Shown piece after piece: positions 16,327-25,220 of a stretch of 64,000 nucleotides of DNA. The position numbers and the translations under genes are program-made. Below the pieces are notes generated by a model. It had not been told where the DNA came from. It did not search any database and was given only the letters and a program-made list of their open reading frames with translations. The DNA comes from Chitinophaga filiformis (GTDB taxonomy: Bacteria > Bacteroidota > Bacteroidia > Chitinophagales > Chitinophagaceae), in contig NZ_CP095855.1 of assembly GCF_023100805.1 (NCBI RefSeq), positions 7,419,001 to 7,483,000 of the forward strand, in the 5' to 3' direction. The first letter of the stretch is position 1, and each line of letters starts with the position of its first letter.

Positions 16327-18147
16327 TTATTTCCTGATGATATACCAATTGGTGCCATCTGTCTGGATAGTGATGAAGGTCCAGTCGTTGTAGATCATAT
16401 AGTTGGCGCCACCTTCAATTGTACCTGCACTTGGCTGTACGGTAACTGCATTATTGATATCGCCTGTACCGATCTTTTTGATCGTGTAGATACGGCCGGC
16501 CATAGCTGCAGAAGGAGTAGGCAGGGTGATGGTCAGCGCACCGCTGGTAGCATCTGCCAGCACTGTGTTATCAGTATCGGTAATTGCGTATGAAGTAGTG
16601 GTCTTTGTAATTCTCATCTGTAAGGAACCATTCACATCCAGGGTTGAACCCGCCTGTGTGGTTTTACCTACAGCAACAGCAGCAGCGAAGCTTTTGTTGC
16701 CGGCAAAGCTCTGGTTACCGGTAGATACCACGCCTCGTTGAGCGGTAGTATGAGAAGCATCTACAGCGCTTGCGTTAGGCAGGTTGAAAGACACATCATT
16801 GGCCGTTGCCTGAATGTCGAAGTTTGTACCTACGCTGTCTGATTTGAATGCAACATTTACGTTGCTGGTTGTACCGGCGCCTGCCTGGATAGTACGGATC
16901 GCTTTTGCAATAGCATCCAGGTCGAACGGCCTTTTGGTAACGGTGCTTCCTTCACGTACCAGCACATCATAAGATGCAGCGGTAGCGGCGTTGGCCACAC
17001 TGTTCAGTGTCAGTGCACCGTTCAGCGTAGTAGCATTGGAAACTGCCAGTGTATTTAAGGTAGTAGCGCCGGTTACGCTGAGGTCATTACCCAGTGTTGC
17101 AGCACCGGTTACACCGAGTGTGTTGTTCACTGTGGTAGCACCATTCAGTGTGGTATTGCCGGTTACGCTTAATGTATTACCCAGGGTAGCAGCACCGGTA
17201 ACGCCTAAAGTAGTACCAACATTTACTGCACCATTGAAGGTCTTGTCGCCACCAAAGGTCTGTGTACCTGTAGTTACGATACCCGCTAAAGTAGCGCTGG
17301 CAGCGGTCAGTTCCAGTTTATAGCTGGCAGTCAGCGGATCGTAAGTGATACGGCCACCTCTGTTCTCCTGACCAGCAGCGATCGCTGTGATGAAGTCAGC
17401 AATAGAAAGGTTGGTACCGCTCGACAGGGCCTGCAATTTGTCCCAGTCAGATTTTTTCAGGAAACCATAAGGAGCAGTTGCAGTAGGAGCCATAATAGGC
17501 GCATTTACTGTAATTTCTCCGGTAGTGGTGTTTTCAGCAATGTTGAAAGACGCATGTGCGGAATCAGCATTGGCGAAGATATTAGCTGCCAGACTTTTGA
17601 AAGCAGTCTGAGGTAATGTTCTTTTTGAAACGATACCTGTACCACTTAACATCAGTACTTCCAGCAGGCTGTTGTCCTGGTTTACAGTAGAAAATTTCAG
17701 TTGTCTGTCAGCCTGTACACCGATCGCTTCAACACCGTTTGTACGGATAGAAAGTGGATTTGCATCAGCGGTACCGAGGTAATCGGTTGCTGTGGTGCCG
17801 GTGTTACCTTTCAGGCTCCAGTTGGCCAATGCGTCAGCGGTGCTGGCGATTTTTACCCAGGCGCCGCCCTTCCTCATGTATACACCCTCGGTGGTTGTAC
17901 CACTGGCCAGGTATACGATCATTCCATCCACAGCATCAGTTCCGATAGCCGCATCGATAGCTGTGAAGTTTGGAATTCTTGGCAGCAAGAGACCTTGCTT
18001 GTTGCTGCTCAGCTCCAGGATAGCTGATTTAGTGATCTGGGAAGGGTTGTCACCGATTTTCATCTGTGCCTGAACTGCTGTAGCTGCCAGGACCATGCCT
18101 CCAGCTAAAAAGAGCGTGCGTGAAGTGTTGCGTATAACTAATTTCAT
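16327..18147 (-). CDS. Secreted fibre-like protein, paralogue C, with repeat stalk
   Basis: A 606-residue exported protein. ATG at 18147 is chosen because it gives a clean signal peptide (MKLVIRNTSRTLF to AVQAQ); an upstream in-frame start would add 29 residues with no sense. After the family motif (QMKIGDNPSQITKSAILEL, QGLLLPRI) comes a stalk of short repeats of the form V-T-G-A-A-T-L-G-N-x-L-S-V-T-G-x-T-T-L-N-G (about residues 300-390). The C-terminal segment with ITLPTPSAAMAGRIYTIKKIG and TNWYIIRK is homologous to the end of paralogue A. The repeats suggest a beta-helical or trimeric fibre. Function unknown. Confidence 0.72.
   Translation of the reverse strand: MKLVIRNTSRTLFLAGGMVLAATAVQAQMKIGDNPSQITKSAILELSSNKQGLLLPRIPNFTAIDAAIGTDAVDGMIVYLASGTTTEGVYMRKGGAWVKIASTADALANWSLKGNTGTTATDYLGTADANPLSIRTNGVEAIGVQADRQLKFSTVNQDNSLLEVLMLSGTGIVSKRTLPQTAFKSLAANIFANADSAHASFNIAENTTTGEITVNAPIMAPTATAPYGFLKKSDWDKLQALSSGTNLSIADFITAIAAGQENRGGRITYDPLTASYKLELTAASATLAGIVTTGTQTFGGDKTFNGAVNVGTTLGVTGAATLGNTLSVTGNTTLNGATTVNNTLGVTGAATLGNDLSVTGATTLNTLAVSNATTLNGALTLNSVANAATAASYDVLVREGSTVTKRPFDLDAIAKAIRTIQAGAGTTSNVNVAFKSDSVGTNFDIQATANDVSFNLPNASAVDASHTTAQRGVVSTGNQSFAGNKSFAAAVAVGKTTQAGSTLDVNGSLQMRITKTTTSYAITDTDNTVLADATSGALTITLPTPSAAMAGRIYTIKKIGTGDINNAVTVQPSAGTIEGGANYMIYNDWTFITIQTDGTNWYIIRK
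16990..17245 (-). repeat. In-frame tandem repeats in the fibre stalk
   Basis: Tandem degenerate units encode V-T-G-A-A-T-L-G-N and T-T-L-N-G-A blocks. At DNA level the units repeat GTTACGCT/GGTGTAAC-type segments and could expand or contract by recombination. Confidence 0.65.
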
Positions 18148-18762
18148 AGTATAGGGATAGATAGATTTTTTTATCCGTGAATAAATATTAACCATGATTG
18201 TTTGCAAACGAAAACACGCATCTCTCATGCGCATACAGCAGCCACTAAAGTTTATCCGCTTTGAGGTAAACTGCCTGGCTGTTACCCCGTTTGCACCGGG
18301 AGGTTTAACAAGTATGAAGATTGGTTAAAAAAGGTTGGTTAAGAAAGAAAGGATGTCCACTAGTTCGTTTACGAGTCTTCTACGATTGTCCAAATTATAT
18401 GATGCAAATATCCAATATTAATAATATTAGTTCTATGACATGAACGTATCATTTTGACAGACACAACAATTTTACATACCATTGATTATCATTTAATACT
18501 TTTTTATATATATTAAAGATCACAAGTCAATGCTATCCTCACATAGAAGACATGTTCTTCACATAACACAATCATGTTATATTTTTTCCTTTTCAAGGGA
18601 TTCAGGCAGGCAACAAGATAAGTTTTGGTTGTATTGAGGGGGTTGGCTTCGGTGTTTTTAGATCATTTTAACATTTTAACAGCATATTATCTGACTGATC
18701 TGGCCTGCTACGGTATCTATTTCAGGTGTTACACCTGCCCCATGGGAAGCAGCGGATAAAAA
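18148..18762. other. Intergenic region upstream of the fibre-protein block
   Basis: About 600 bases, AT-rich, with no credible coding frame. It should contain the promoter of the fibre block, whose first gene starts at 18147, but I could not fix a -7/-33 pair. The distal end carries the clpC terminator. Confidence 0.5.
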
Positions 18763-18788
18763 AAATCCCGGACTAATGTCCGGGATTT
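18763..18788 (-). terminator. clpC terminator
   Basis: 11-bp perfect stem AAATCCCGGAC/GTCCGGGATTT with a TAAT loop, followed on the minus strand by a run of T residues, about 40 bases after the clpC stop. Confidence 0.88.
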
Positions 18789-18826
18789 CTATCAAAAACA
18801 ATTTCTATCAACTATGGCTTTATTGT

Positions 18827-21361
18827 TTATGCTTCTGATTTTTCGGATTTGTTACTCTTTGGCGAGTTCTTTAAAGTAAAGATCAGCTTCTGATTTTCCT
18901 TGTCAAGATCTGCCAGCAATACATCTCCGTTATGAATGTTCATATTCAGTATTTCCTCTGCCAGCGGATCTTCCAGGTATTTCTGGATGGCTCTGTGCAG
19001 TGGACGGGCGCCGAACTGCTGGTCGTAACCTTTCTCTGCGAGGAAGCCTTTCGCCTCGTCTGTCAGTTCCAGGCTGAAGCCCAGGTTGTTCAGGCGTTTC
19101 AGCACGCTCTGCATGGTGATATCTATGATAGTATAGATATGCTCTTTGCTCAGCGAGTTGAATATGATCACATCGTCAATACGGTTCAGGAACTCAGGAG
19201 AGAAGGTACGTTTCAATGCTTTTTCAATCACTGATTTTGTATTGTCTTCTTCGCTGGTTGCTTTTGCTGAGGTAGTGAAACCAACACCTGCACCGAAGTC
19301 TTTCAACTGACGAACACCAATGTTAGAGGTCATGATGATGAGTGTATTCTTGAAGTCTACCTTACGGCCCAGACCATCAGTCAGGATACCATCATCCAAT
19401 ACCTGTAACAGGATATTGTAAATATCAGGGTGTGCTTTTTCAATTTCATCCAGGAGGATTACGGAATAAGGTTTACGGCGTACTTTTTCAGTCAGCTGAC
19501 CACCTTCTTCATAACCTACATATCCCGGAGGCGCACCAATCAGACGGCTTACGGAGAATTTCTCCATATATTCACTCATGTCGATACGCACCAGGCTATC
19601 TTCCGAGTCGAACATATAACGCGCGAGGGATTTCGCCAGCTCGGTTTTACCAACCCCGGTAGGTCCGAGGAAGATGAAGGTACCGATCGGTTTCTTAGGA
19701 TCTTTCAACCCTACCCTGTTACGCTGAATAGCTTTTGTCACTTTGGTGATAGCCTCATCCTGACCAACTACGGCGCCTTTCAGGTCTTCACCCATGCGGC
19801 GGAGTTTTTCAGTTTCGGCCTGTACCATACGTTTGACAGGAATGCCTGTCATCATGCTTACTACTTCTGCGATAGCCTCTTCATCGATCGGGTAGCGTTT
19901 ATGCTTCACTTCTTCTTCCCACACATTCTTTGCACGCTCCAGGTCTTCTCCCAGTTTCTTTTCGGTATCCCGCAGCGCAGCAGCTTCTTCAAAACGCTGG
20001 CTCTTTACTACTTTGTTTTTTTCCTGCTTGATGTCTTCGATCTGTTTTTCCAGGTCGAGGATATTCTGCGGTACGTTGATGTTCTTGAGGTGCACTCTTG
20101 CGCCTACTTCATCCAGTACGTCGATTGCCTTGTCGGGCAGCAGACGGTCTGTCATATAGCGGTCGCTGAGTTTAACGCAGGCCTCAATTGCATCTTCGGA
20201 ATAGCTTACGTTGTGGTACTCTTCGTAACGTGGCTTGATGTTATTCAGGATCTGAATAGTCTCGTCCACGGTTGGAGGATCTACCATTACTTTCTGGAAA
20301 CGGCGGTCTAATGCACCATCTTTCTCGATGTACATCCTGTATTCGTCCAGGGTAGAGGCGCCGATGCATTGAAGTTCTCCACGTGCCAGGGCAGGTTTGA
20401 AGATGTTGGAAGCATCCAGGGAACCTGAAGCGCCTCCCGCACCTACGATGGTGTGGATCTCATCTATGAAAAGTATAACGTCGCGGTTTTTTTCCAGCTC
20501 ATTCATGATGGCTTTCATCCTTTCCTCGAACTGACCACGGTACTTGGTACCCGCCACGAGGGCTGCCAGATCAAGGCTTACCACGCGTTTGTCAAACAGT
20601 ACGCGGGATACCTTACGCTGCACGATACGCAGTGCGAGGCCTTCCACGATAGCCGTCTTACCAACGCCCGGTTCCCCGATGAGGATCGGATTATTCTTTT
20701 TACGGCGGGACAATATCTGCGATACACGCTCAATTTCCTGCTCGCGACCCACTATAGGGTCAAGGCTGCCACTCTCGGCCAGCTTGGTGATATCCCTGCC
20801 GAAATTGTCCAGCACAGGAGTTTTAGACTTCGTATTAGTTTGTTTGGCCTTGGAGGCAAAGCTCTTGCGCTCATCTTCAAATTCCTCCTCTCCAGGATCA
20901 TCAAACTCCGCTTTAGGATCAGCAGATTTTACGAAGCCCAGCTCGTTTTTAAAAGTGTCGTAATCCACGTCAAACTGTTGTAAGATTTGTGTACAAACGT
21001 TTTCTTTATTCTTGAGGATTGAAAGCATTAAGTGCTCTGTCTCAACTGTGGGGCTTTTGAGGGCCTTTGCCTCGAGCACGGTAACGCGTATTACCTTTTC
21101 TGCCTGCCTTGTAAGCGGTAGACTGTTGATATTGGCGATATTTTTTCCTGTCTTATCTTTTACGGCCAATTCAACCTCTTTACGCAGTTCATAAAGGTCT
21201 ACATTTAAAGCCTGCAGAATTTTAACAGCTGTCCCTTCCCCTTCTCGAATTATGCCTAGCAGCAGGTGCTCAGTGCCGATGAAATCATTCCCCAAGCGTA
21301 GAGCTTCCTCTCTGCTAAACGAAATGATCTCCTTTACTTGCGGTGAAAAATTCTGGTCCAT
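18827..21361 (-). CDS. clpC: ATP-dependent Clp protease ATP-binding subunit ClpC
   Basis: A hexameric AAA+ unfoldase that feeds proteins to ClpP and takes part in stress and protein quality control. In the 844 residues: Clp_N repeat domains (1-150), first ATPase with Walker A GEPGVGKT and Walker B VILFIDEIH (about 225-330), a UVR-like linker rich in Glu/Lys (about 440-480), second ATPase with GPTGVGKT and VILLDEIEKAHP (about 565-650), and the ClpB D2-small domain. Length and order fit ClpC rather than ClpB (no long M-domain) or ClpA (UVR linker). A Lys/Ser tail ends the protein. It has its own terminator. Confidence 0.95.
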   Translation of the reverse strand: MDQNFSPQVKEIISFSREEALRLGNDFIGTEHLLLGIIREGEGTAVKILQALNVDLYELRKEVELAVKDKTGKNIANINSLPLTRQAEKVIRVTVLEAKALKSPTVETEHLMLSILKNKENVCTQILQQFDVDYDTFKNELGFVKSADPKAEFDDPGEEEFEDERKSFASKAKQTNTKSKTPVLDNFGRDITKLAESGSLDPIVGREQEIERVSQILSRRKKNNPILIGEPGVGKTAIVEGLALRIVQRKVSRVLFDKRVVSLDLAALVAGTKYRGQFEERMKAIMNELEKNRDVILFIDEIHTIVGAGGASGSLDASNIFKPALARGELQCIGASTLDEYRMYIEKDGALDRRFQKVMVDPPTVDETIQILNNIKPRYEEYHNVSYSEDAIEACVKLSDRYMTDRLLPDKAIDVLDEVGARVHLKNINVPQNILDLEKQIEDIKQEKNKVVKSQRFEEAAALRDTEKKLGEDLERAKNVWEEEVKHKRYPIDEEAIAEVVSMMTGIPVKRMVQAETEKLRRMGEDLKGAVVGQDEAITKVTKAIQRNRVGLKDPKKPIGTFIFLGPTGVGKTELAKSLARYMFDSEDSLVRIDMSEYMEKFSVSRLIGAPPGYVGYEEGGQLTEKVRRKPYSVILLDEIEKAHPDIYNILLQVLDDGILTDGLGRKVDFKNTLIIMTSNIGVRQLKDFGAGVGFTTSAKATSEEDNTKSVIEKALKRTFSPEFLNRIDDVIIFNSLSKEHIYTIIDITMQSVLKRLNNLGFSLELTDEAKGFLAEKGYDQQFGARPLHRAIQKYLEDPLAEEILNMNIHNGDVLLADLDKENQKLIFTLKNSPKSNKSEKSEA

Positions 21362-21556
21362 TGTGAGAATATTAAATTATTAAAACCCTTACGGGGACTT
21401 GCTTATACAATATTAGCAAATAATTTTGATTTACCTTTACCCTAACACTTTAATAGTATAAGTATACAATTAAGGCTGGCGAAGTAAGAAAGAAGGCTGT
21501 TATTTGGCAGGATTCCCGATTACTTATTTACTAACTTATAAAAGAAAATCTTGCTT

Positions 21557-21931
21557 ATGGAATTCAAAATTGATACCAAAGAAAAAATATTAGTTGTACA
21601 GCCTCAAATTACCACCCTGGATGCTAATTTGTCAGCCAGGTTTACTAAAGAAGTAGCAGAACTGCCAGGTCTGGAGGGCCGCAACCTTATACTGGACATG
21701 GAATTAGTGGAAAAAGCCGATGATACTGGGATTAAAGCCATTTTAACAGTATACCACCAGCAGTATGACAGCGGCATGTCGTGTGCACTTACCGGCCTTA
21801 ACAGCACTTTAACAAATACAATAAAAAAAGCGGACGAAACAGTGTACAACCTTGCTCCTACTATGTTAGAGGCAATTGACCTGGTGATGATGGAAGATCT
21901 TGAAAGAGAATTGATGCAGGACGAGGATTAA
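21557..21931 (+). CDS. STAS-domain protein (anti-sigma factor antagonist-like)
   Basis: A 124-residue single STAS domain. It has a beta-strand start (EFKIDTKEKILVVQPQ), the central segment NLILDMELVEKADDTGIKAIL where SpoIIAA-type proteins carry DxS for phosphorylation, and an acidic tail (LERELMQDED). At the place of the phosphorylatable Ser this protein reads D-D-T-G, so a Thr is available. Such proteins bind anti-sigma kinases or act in signalling complexes; no kinase partner is near. ATG 21557 is preferred over TTG 21551. The stop lies about 100 bases before rnz. Confidence 0.8.
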   Translation: MEFKIDTKEKILVVQPQITTLDANLSARFTKEVAELPGLEGRNLILDMELVEKADDTGIKAILTVYHQQYDSGMSCALTGLNSTLTNTIKKADETVYNLAPTMLEAIDLVMMEDLERELMQDED

Positions 21932-22034
21932 TGTTCCGCTACTCACATATTGGTGCCATATTTTTCCGTAATGTGGAAATAGATTCCATTTTCCGGAATA
22001 AATAGGAGATTTTAGTAATTATTTATTTTCGTTC

Positions 22035-22943
22035 ATGTTTGCAGTCACCATTTTAGGTAACAATTCGGCTCTCCCCACGTTAGAAAGGCATCCAACAGCT
22101 CAGATTATAACCTGTAATGATCAGCTGATACTGGTTGATTGCGGAGAAGGCACTCAGTTACAATTTGCGCGCTATAAGATCAAGAGCAGCCGCCTGAGAT
22201 ACATTTTTATCAGCCACCTGCACGGAGATCATTATTTCGGCCTTATAGGCCTTTTAAACAGCTTAAGTCTCCTTGGCAGGAAGGAACCGCTCACCATATT
22301 CGCTCCACCCGAACTGGAGGCTATTATCCAGCTGCAAATGCAATGCTCAGGGACCGTTTTCCAGTTCGACCTGCAGTTCGTACCCCTCCTGGAAGAGAAC
22401 CAGGGACTGATCCTGAGCGATAAAGACCTGAACGTCAGCTTCTTCCCTACCATGCATCGTATTCCCTGCTATGGTTTTGTGTTCGAAATGCAGAAACGGA
22501 AACGTAAACTGCTTCCTGAACAGGCCAAAGCATACGAAATACCGGCGGCCTACTACTCAAAGCTGCAGGAAGGCGCTGATTATCAACGAAAAGATGGATT
22601 CGTGGTGAAGAATGACTGGGTGACCCTCCCTCCTCCCAAAGAAAAAAAATACGTCTTCTTTGCCGACACCATGTACTCGGAAGACCTGATCCGCTTTGCA
22701 CACAATGCTGATCTGGTCTATCACGAAACGACATATTTACATGGCCTGGCAGAAAGGGCGGCAGAAAGGTTTCACAGCACTACTGTACAGGCGGCCACCC
22801 TGGCATTGAAAGCCAATGCCCACAGGCTGATAGTAGGTCACTTTTCCTCCAAGTATACCGACCTGACCTGTTTTGAAGAGGAATGCCGGGAGGTATTTCC
22901 CAATTCCGACATTGCGATTGAGGGCGCTACTTACATCATTTAA
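22035..22943 (+). CDS. rnz: Ribonuclease Z
   Basis: A metallo-beta-lactamase-fold endonuclease that removes 3' trailers from tRNA precursors. The 302-residue protein has the zinc motif HLHGDH (about residues 61-66), preceded by the LILVDCGEGTQLQ segment. The other metal ligands lie in TMHR, FADTMYS and the final GHFSSKY. An exosite-like insertion lies around residues 150-190. This enzyme fits the need here, since both visible tRNA genes lack encoded CCA. It is followed by a convergent terminator shared with dapA. Confidence 0.95.
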   Translation: MFAVTILGNNSALPTLERHPTAQIITCNDQLILVDCGEGTQLQFARYKIKSSRLRYIFISHLHGDHYFGLIGLLNSLSLLGRKEPLTIFAPPELEAIIQLQMQCSGTVFQFDLQFVPLLEENQGLILSDKDLNVSFFPTMHRIPCYGFVFEMQKRKRKLLPEQAKAYEIPAAYYSKLQEGADYQRKDGFVVKNDWVTLPPPKEKKYVFFADTMYSEDLIRFAHNADLVYHETTYLHGLAERAAERFHSTTVQAATLALKANAHRLIVGHFSSKYTDLTCFEEECREVFPNSDIAIEGATYII

Positions 22944-22961
22944 CCAGCGCTTAAAAATATC

Positions 22962-22992
22962 AATCCCCGTCCTGCCAGGCAGAACGGGGATT
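22962..22992. terminator. Bidirectional terminator between rnz and dapA
   Basis: Long stem AATCCCCGT-C-CTGCC against GGCAG-A-ACGGGGATT with a tight loop, between two convergent genes and bordered by T/A-rich sequence on both sides. Confidence 0.8.
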
Positions 22993-23015
22993 ATTATTTC
23001 TCACCAGTATGCTGG

Positions 23016-23894
23016 TTATTTGTAATTTTTCCTGAAAGCAGCTATGCGGCTCTGCAGTCCGGCACTTACCGGCACAACCGGCAGGCGGAAAACATTCTCG
23101 ATAAGACCGGCTTCTGCCATAAATGCCTTTACACCGGCAGGATTGTTCTCTTCGAACATGAGATCGAAGGAGTCCTGCAGTTTGTAATGCAGTTCACGGG
23201 CGGCAGGAATATCGTTGGCCAGTGCAGCCTTAACCATTGCAGCCATGTCTTTCGCAAAATAGTTGGCGGCAACAGAGATCAGGCCGTCCATACCGGTAGC
23301 GATCTGCGGGAACGCCAGCGCGTCATCGCCGCTCACCACCAGGAAGTCCTTCGGCTTGTCCTTGATGATCTGCATGCACTGTATCATATCCCCGCTGGCT
23401 TCCTTCATCGCGACGATATTGGGCACTTCATTTGCCAGTCTCAGGGTGGTCTGCGCCGTCATATTACGGCCGGTCCTGCCTGGTACGTTGTAGAGGATGA
23501 TCGGTTTGGGAGAGGCAGCTGCCACTGCTTTATAATGTTGGAACAACCCTTCCTGGCTCGGCTTGCTGTAGTAGGGAGCAACGCTCAATACCGCAACGGC
23601 TTCGTCCAGCGGGCAGGTTTGCAACCGCTTGACAACGTCGCTGGTATTGTAGTCACCAATACCTACTACCACCGGTACGCGCTTATTCACCTTTTCGAAG
23701 GTGAACTTCATGATGTCCAGCTTCTCTTCTGAGCTTAGTGTAGGAGTTTCTCCGGTCGTCCCCAGGGATACTACATAGTCAACCCCGCCGGAAATCACAT
23801 GATCAATCACTTTTTCCAAAGCATTCCAGTCAATGCTTTCGTCTTTTTTAAAGGGCGTTACCAGTGCTACACCGGTGCCTCTCAATTGTTCCAT
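23016..23894 (-). CDS. dapA: 4-hydroxy-tetrahydrodipicolinate synthase
   Basis: Condenses pyruvate with aspartate semialdehyde, the first committed step of lysine and diaminopimelate synthesis. In 292 residues the Schiff-base Lys164 (VAMKEASGD), Tyr135 (LYNVPGRTG), Arg140 and the GTTGETPTL pyruvate-binding loop (about 45-53) are all present. The length is typical. The promoter region carries a nested inverted repeat suggestive of an operator. It forms a single-gene unit, with accA upstream on the same strand about 100 bases away. Confidence 0.96.
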   Translation of the reverse strand: MEQLRGTGVALVTPFKKDESIDWNALEKVIDHVISGGVDYVVSLGTTGETPTLSSEEKLDIMKFTFEKVNKRVPVVVGIGDYNTSDVVKRLQTCPLDEAVAVLSVAPYYSKPSQEGLFQHYKAVAAASPKPIILYNVPGRTGRNMTAQTTLRLANEVPNIVAMKEASGDMIQCMQIIKDKPKDFLVVSGDDALAFPQIATGMDGLISVAANYFAKDMAAMVKAALANDIPAARELHYKLQDSFDLMFEENNPAGVKAFMAEAGLIENVFRLPVVPVSAGLQSRIAAFRKNYK

Positions 23895-23919
23895 ATTTTG
23901 TGAAAATTCCAGATAACAA

Positions 23920-23989
23920 ATTCCAAATTGCCCTCTTTCTCAATCTAAAAGAGGTGCAAAGATGACAATTTGGAATGGTATATGACAAA
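23920..23989 (-). promoter_or_regulatory. dapA promoter with nested inverted repeats
   Basis: On the minus strand a TTTG (23989-23986) stands 21 bases from CATCTTTG (23964-23957), close to the -33/-7 consensus. Around it lies an 11-bp perfect inverted repeat, ATTCCAAATTG/CAATTTGGAAT (23920-23930 and 23966-23976), with an inner pair CCTCTTT/AAAGAGG (23932-23938 and 23948-23954). The outer arms flank the -7 box and the expected start of transcription, so an operator is plausible. Confidence 0.55.
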
Positions 23990-23995
23990 ATAATT

Positions 23996-24949
23996 TTAGC
24001 GTTCGTCGAAAAATCCCATGTTGCTGAACTTATCGATACGCTGCTCGATACGGGTATCGGCATCGATCTTTTTCAGCTCTGCCAGGGTGTTTTTGATGGT
24101 TTGCTTCAATATGGAGGCCATTTCGTCCGGATTTACGTGCGCACCGCCTAATGGCTCTTTAATAACGCCGTCTACCAGCCCGAAGCGGCTCATATGGTCG
24201 GATGTCAGTTTCAGTTCTTCTGCTGCCTTTTCCTTAAAGTTCCAGCTACGCCAGAGGATAGTAGAGCAGTTTTCGGGAGAGATCACCGTATACCAGCTGT
24301 TTTCCAGCATCAGGATCCTGTCGCCGATACCGATACCCAGCGCTCCGCCGGATGCTCCTTCCCCGATAATGATACAGATCACGGGTACCCGCAGTTTCAC
24401 CATTTCGAATATGTTACGGGCAATGGCCTCCCCTTGTCCGCGCTCTTCAGCTTCCAGACCAGGATAAGCACCGGGAGTATCTATCAGGGTAACGATAGGC
24501 TTATTGAACTTTTCAGCCAGTTTCATGAGGCGCAGGGCCTTTCTGTAACCTTCTGGGTTGGCCATACCGAAGTTACGGATCTGGCGCATTTTGGTATTAA
24601 TACCCTTCTGCTGACCAATGAACATGATGGTTTCTCCATCCAGTTCAGCAAAACCGCCGACCATGGCCTTATCATCCTTCACATTCCGGTCGCCGTGCAG
24701 CTCCACGAAATTACTACACATCTTCTCAATGTAAGCCAGGGTATAGGGCCTATCAGGATGCCTGCTTAGCAGAACCTTCTGGTAACTGGTAAGGTGCTCG
24801 TATACTTCCAGGCGGGTGTCGGCAATCTTCTGCTCATACTCCCTCACGGTGGCGGTAACGTCTACACCTGACTTTGCTCCGTTCTCCTTCAGTTTTTCCA
24901 ACTGATCATACAGGTCCTCAATAGGTTTCTCAAAATCCAGGAATTGCAT
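23996..24949 (-). CDS. accA: Acetyl-CoA carboxylase carboxyltransferase subunit alpha
   Basis: With AccD it transfers the carboxyl group from biotin to acetyl-CoA, the first step of fatty acid synthesis. The 317 residues start with MQFLDFEKPIEDLYDQL and a helical N-terminal arm. The crotonase-like core follows, with the oxyanion motif GEGASGGALGIGIGDRILM and the conserved TPGAYPG segment. Length and motifs are normal. accD is not in the window. Confidence 0.96.
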   Translation of the reverse strand: MQFLDFEKPIEDLYDQLEKLKENGAKSGVDVTATVREYEQKIADTRLEVYEHLTSYQKVLLSRHPDRPYTLAYIEKMCSNFVELHGDRNVKDDKAMVGGFAELDGETIMFIGQQKGINTKMRQIRNFGMANPEGYRKALRLMKLAEKFNKPIVTLIDTPGAYPGLEAEERGQGEAIARNIFEMVKLRVPVICIIIGEGASGGALGIGIGDRILMLENSWYTVISPENCSTILWRSWNFKEKAAEELKLTSDHMSRFGLVDGVIKEPLGGAHVNPDEMASILKQTIKNTLAELKKIDADTRIEQRIDKFSNMGFFDER

Positions 24950-25014
24950 ATTTATGTATAAAATTGGTTAAAGTACGGTGTAAAGATAAACGCTAAAATA
25001 TTTTTTAAAAAAGA

Positions 25015-25047
25015 TTTGCATAATTGATGGCTTTGTTCCTATCTTTG
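25015..25047 (+). promoter_or_regulatory. Promoter of the first tRNA-Asp
   Basis: TTTG (25015-25018), 21 bases of spacer, then TATCTTTG (25040-25047): an excellent match to the Bacteroidota -33/-7 pattern, placing the start a few bases downstream and 20 bases from the tRNA. Confidence 0.75.
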
Positions 25048-25067
25048 CTGCCCCGAAAACAAGGGAA

Positions 25068-25141
25068 GGATCAGTAGTTCAGTTGGTTAGAATGCCGCCC
25101 TGTCACGGCGGAGGTCGCGGGTTCGAGTCCCGTCTGGTCCG
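25068..25141 (+). tRNA. tRNA-Asp (GTC), copy 1
   Basis: 74 bases with a full cloverleaf: acceptor arms GGATCAG/CTGGTCC, discriminator G, anticodon stem CCGCC/GGCGG around CTGTCAC (anticodon GTC at 25102-25104), and T arm with GGTTCGAGTCC. The terminal CCA is not encoded. The sequence is identical to the copy at 40194-40267. Confidence 0.97.
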
Positions 25142-25151
25142 CAACTCAGTA

Positions 25152-25197
25152 AAAGTGGGTATAATCGAGCAAAAGCGCTTAATTATACCCACTTTTT
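25152..25197 (+). terminator. Terminator of tRNA-Asp copy 1
   Basis: 14-bp perfect stem AAAGTGGGTATAAT/ATTATACCCACTTT ending in eight T residues, just after the tRNA. Confidence 0.9.
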
Positions 25198-25220
25198 TTT
25201 AAAGTGATAGTTTGCCCGTA

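Noticed and set aside
11101..18147. Prophage tail module
   Set aside because: The proteins have signal peptides and there is no portal, terminase, baseplate, holin or integrase nearby, so tail-fibre resemblance is only compositional.
19430..20311. 293-codon open frame opposite clpC
   Set aside because: Antisense shadow of the ClpC AAA+ coding region without any protein-like motif.
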